A stretch of DNA of 64,000 nucleotides from Acanthaster planci (Eukaryota > Echinodermata > Asteroidea > Valvatida > Acanthasteridae): the NCBI RefSeq assembly GCF_001949145.1, contig NW_019091406.1, positions 421,068-485,067 on the forward strand, read 5' to 3'. Position numbers and translations under genes: made by a program. Below are positions 62,301-64,000 of this stretch, piece by piece. Numbering within the stretch: position 1 is the first letter of the stretch; each line of letters opens with the position of its first letter. Under the pieces are notes generated by a model. That model was not told the DNA's origin, made no database searches, and saw only the letters and a program-made list of their open reading frames with translations.

Positions 62301-63975
62301 GGCCATCTATCTAATTCTTCATTTTTTATGAATCTACGAAATTTAGCTTTTTCTCAAGACCCGTTCCTAATGTTGTAGCAGTGTTGAAAGTATTATTTTA
62401 GAGAATCATTAAAGTCATTCATTCTTTCCAAGCTACGCATTTCTTGTAGAATTCCATCAACTCCGTGCTTATTTAGTTTTTTCTTTTTTTAACGAGAGGC
62501 TGTAAATAATGCACTTGTATTCAAGAGTAGACCGTCAAGCTTTCGAAGAATAATAATCATATTTTTAAAAATACATAACTTGGGTCACAAGTGCCGACTT
62601 TGCTCTCTCCACACGTCCACTAATTTCCTTATATGTGTATCCTGACCAGTAAACGCCGACTGAACTGAAAGAAACTAGAAATGTACTCTTAACGCTCCTA
62701 GGACGTGTGTTCGTTAATCTTGAAATTCGTTTGAACATTGCTTTTTGAATATTAAACTAAGGAAGGAGCAGTGCAAAGTTGCTTGGGTAATGGGAAATAT
62801 GACAAAGTGTTATGGCATACAGCACCACTGACACTGGCGTGGAGTAAATCTTGGAAATCGGTGGAAATTCTGCGATTTCTAGTGTACGTACCATACATGA
62901 TCATGACGGAAGGCCATTTTCTCTTGGGGGAGTAGGCTCATGTACATGTCGAAAACGTCCCACTCTCCCACCGCTTCGACATTTTGAGTAGTGTCTTTGC
63001 GATGGACGAGGCTGACACGTTACATCAGCAGACTGTGCCATTTTCCCGATAGGTTACTAGTCAACTCAAAGAAATCTACACACATGTATGCTAATGCAAC
63101 TGAGTTAGTCTAAAACTCTATAATGTAATCAAGTGTAGTAAACACAAAAAGTGTTTAAGAAATAAACATACATGTATTTGTCTAGGTTAATGTGCGCAAA
63201 CGCTTTAGCTATATGCCGATTTAGAACAATGATTTACATGTAATTTAAAATGCTCTGCGGGTTGATTTTTATTTTTTGGTGATTATTATTGGTGATTGAT
63301 TTACTTTAAATTAAGTCTAATTCAGGTATTTCATTAATCAAAGAAGTATAAATTATGGAAATAGGACACATTTATATGTTGTTTTCCTGGCACTTTCAGT
63401 GGTAAATGTGGAGAAAATAAACTGCAATAAGGATAGGACTGTAATAATTCTGATCCATATGTATTCAAATCCGTTAGTTACGAGGACTTACGGTAGTACA
63501 TGATCTGCGAATGAAGTGTCGATAAACTGAAACCATGACCCCACCCCACCAAAAGGTAGTTTCTTTTACAGAAAAAAAAGATGACACTTTTTTTGCACCG
63601 ATTTTACTGCTTTCTCCCCAGTGCGCGTAAAATGCCCTAAAATGTCAGTCAGACATGGGAAGGGTCAAGCTGCAGATGTCGTTTTTACAACAACTGTCCA
63701 TTTGTGATGAAAGTTTGAACTTTAGTATGGAGGCCCAGTTTTGGAAAGAGAGTATGCTTAAAAAGGGGAACACCTTGAGTCCTGCTTATTGGCAAGCTGC
63801 GAAGCTTTTTGGCAAATGCGAGCCTATGTAATACTGATTTCTGTCTTCCGTCTGTCCTCAAATGTTGAGTTTTCCTTGCAGGTCCATAGGTGTTAAAATG
63901 TGAAACTGCGGAGTGCTTGTTTGCTTCCTCTTGGAATTCCATCAGTGTGTAAATAATCTTATATGGCATTAATGC
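59334..63975. other. IP6K 3' UTR and downstream DNA
   Basis: No second gene could be supported. It contains the candidate exon at 60096-60203, an AATAAA at 60738-60743 and others near 63163 and 63416, and many ACATGTA strings. The open frames at 58425-58754 and 61539-61919 (minus) and 63685-63969 (minus) show no family resemblance. Confidence 0.4.
60096..60203 (+). CDS. Candidate alternative terminal exon of IP6K
   Basis: Follows an acceptor-like tgtatttttaatag and reads open for 35 codons (QLAGKVAKTTDNV...CDIDL) to TAA. The last IP6K exon contains GGAACA|gtaaac at about 59316, phase 0, just before its stop. Splicing there would join in frame to this exon and replace VNDSS with a longer tail. 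Composition is polar and coding-like. No homology is recognised, so it may equally be 3' UTR. Confidence 0.3.
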   Translation, partial: QLAGKVAKTTDNVPSTDCAQSGQPEEHPNQCDIDL

Positions 63976-64000
63976 NNNNNNNNNNNNNNNNNNNNNNNNN
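63976..64000. other. Assembly gap at right edge (Ns)
   Basis: Undetermined bases up to the window end. Confidence 0.99.

Overview
This is eukaryotic nuclear DNA. Genes are split by introns of 0.1 to 8 kb with GT-AG (and some GC-AG) splice sites, intergenic DNA is rich in ACATGTAT-type strings, and tRNA-derived SINEs and small terminal-inverted-repeat (TIR) elements are scattered throughout. The gene set (GCN5/PCAF acetyltransferase, METTL5, RPP25-type Alba protein, multi-domain Bcl-2 protein, IP6K) is animal. Repeat content and intron density suggest a marine deuterostome invertebrate, such as an echinoderm or cephalochordate. That placement is inference; I cannot fix the species.

Layout. 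1-2583 (minus): first two coding exons of a small coiled-coil protein resembling ASDURF, the upstream-ORF protein of ASNSD1; the rest lies off the left edge. 4781-16202 (minus): a complete 17-exon KAT2 gene, whose reconstructed phases all agree and give 826 residues. 16897-20625 (plus): a complete 7-exon METTL5 rRNA m6A methyltransferase, divergent from KAT2 across a ~0.7 kb shared promoter interval. 22363-34297 (plus): a 6-exon RPP25/RPP25L-like RNase P/MRP subunit whose start codon appears to be split by an intron. 36890-38349 (minus): a tentative 3-exon gene for an unrecognised basic 82-residue protein. 39603-44162 (plus): a 3-exon anti-apoptotic-type Bcl-2 homologue. 51832-59333 (plus): a 5-coding-exon inositol hexakisphosphate kinase, with a possible untranslated first exon near 47.7 kb and a possible alternative last exon at 60096-60203. 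The genes are not an operon or a pathway; they are ordinary housekeeping and signalling neighbours (chromatin, rRNA modification, tRNA/rRNA processing, apoptosis, inositol pyrophosphate signalling).

The rest is introns, UTRs and repeats. The most distinctive repeat is a 59-bp near-perfect hairpin bounded by TTAA at three loci, each in the first coding-to-coding intron of a different gene. Its loop is invariant and its arms show paired changes. Others are a 304-bp TIR element with a clean 9-bp target-site duplication, three further TIR elements, three tRNA-derived SINEs (all minus), and a 92-bp tandem duplication. No CRISPR array, rRNA, intact tRNA gene or autonomous transposase was seen. Assembly gaps lie at 49831-50187 and from 63976 to the end.
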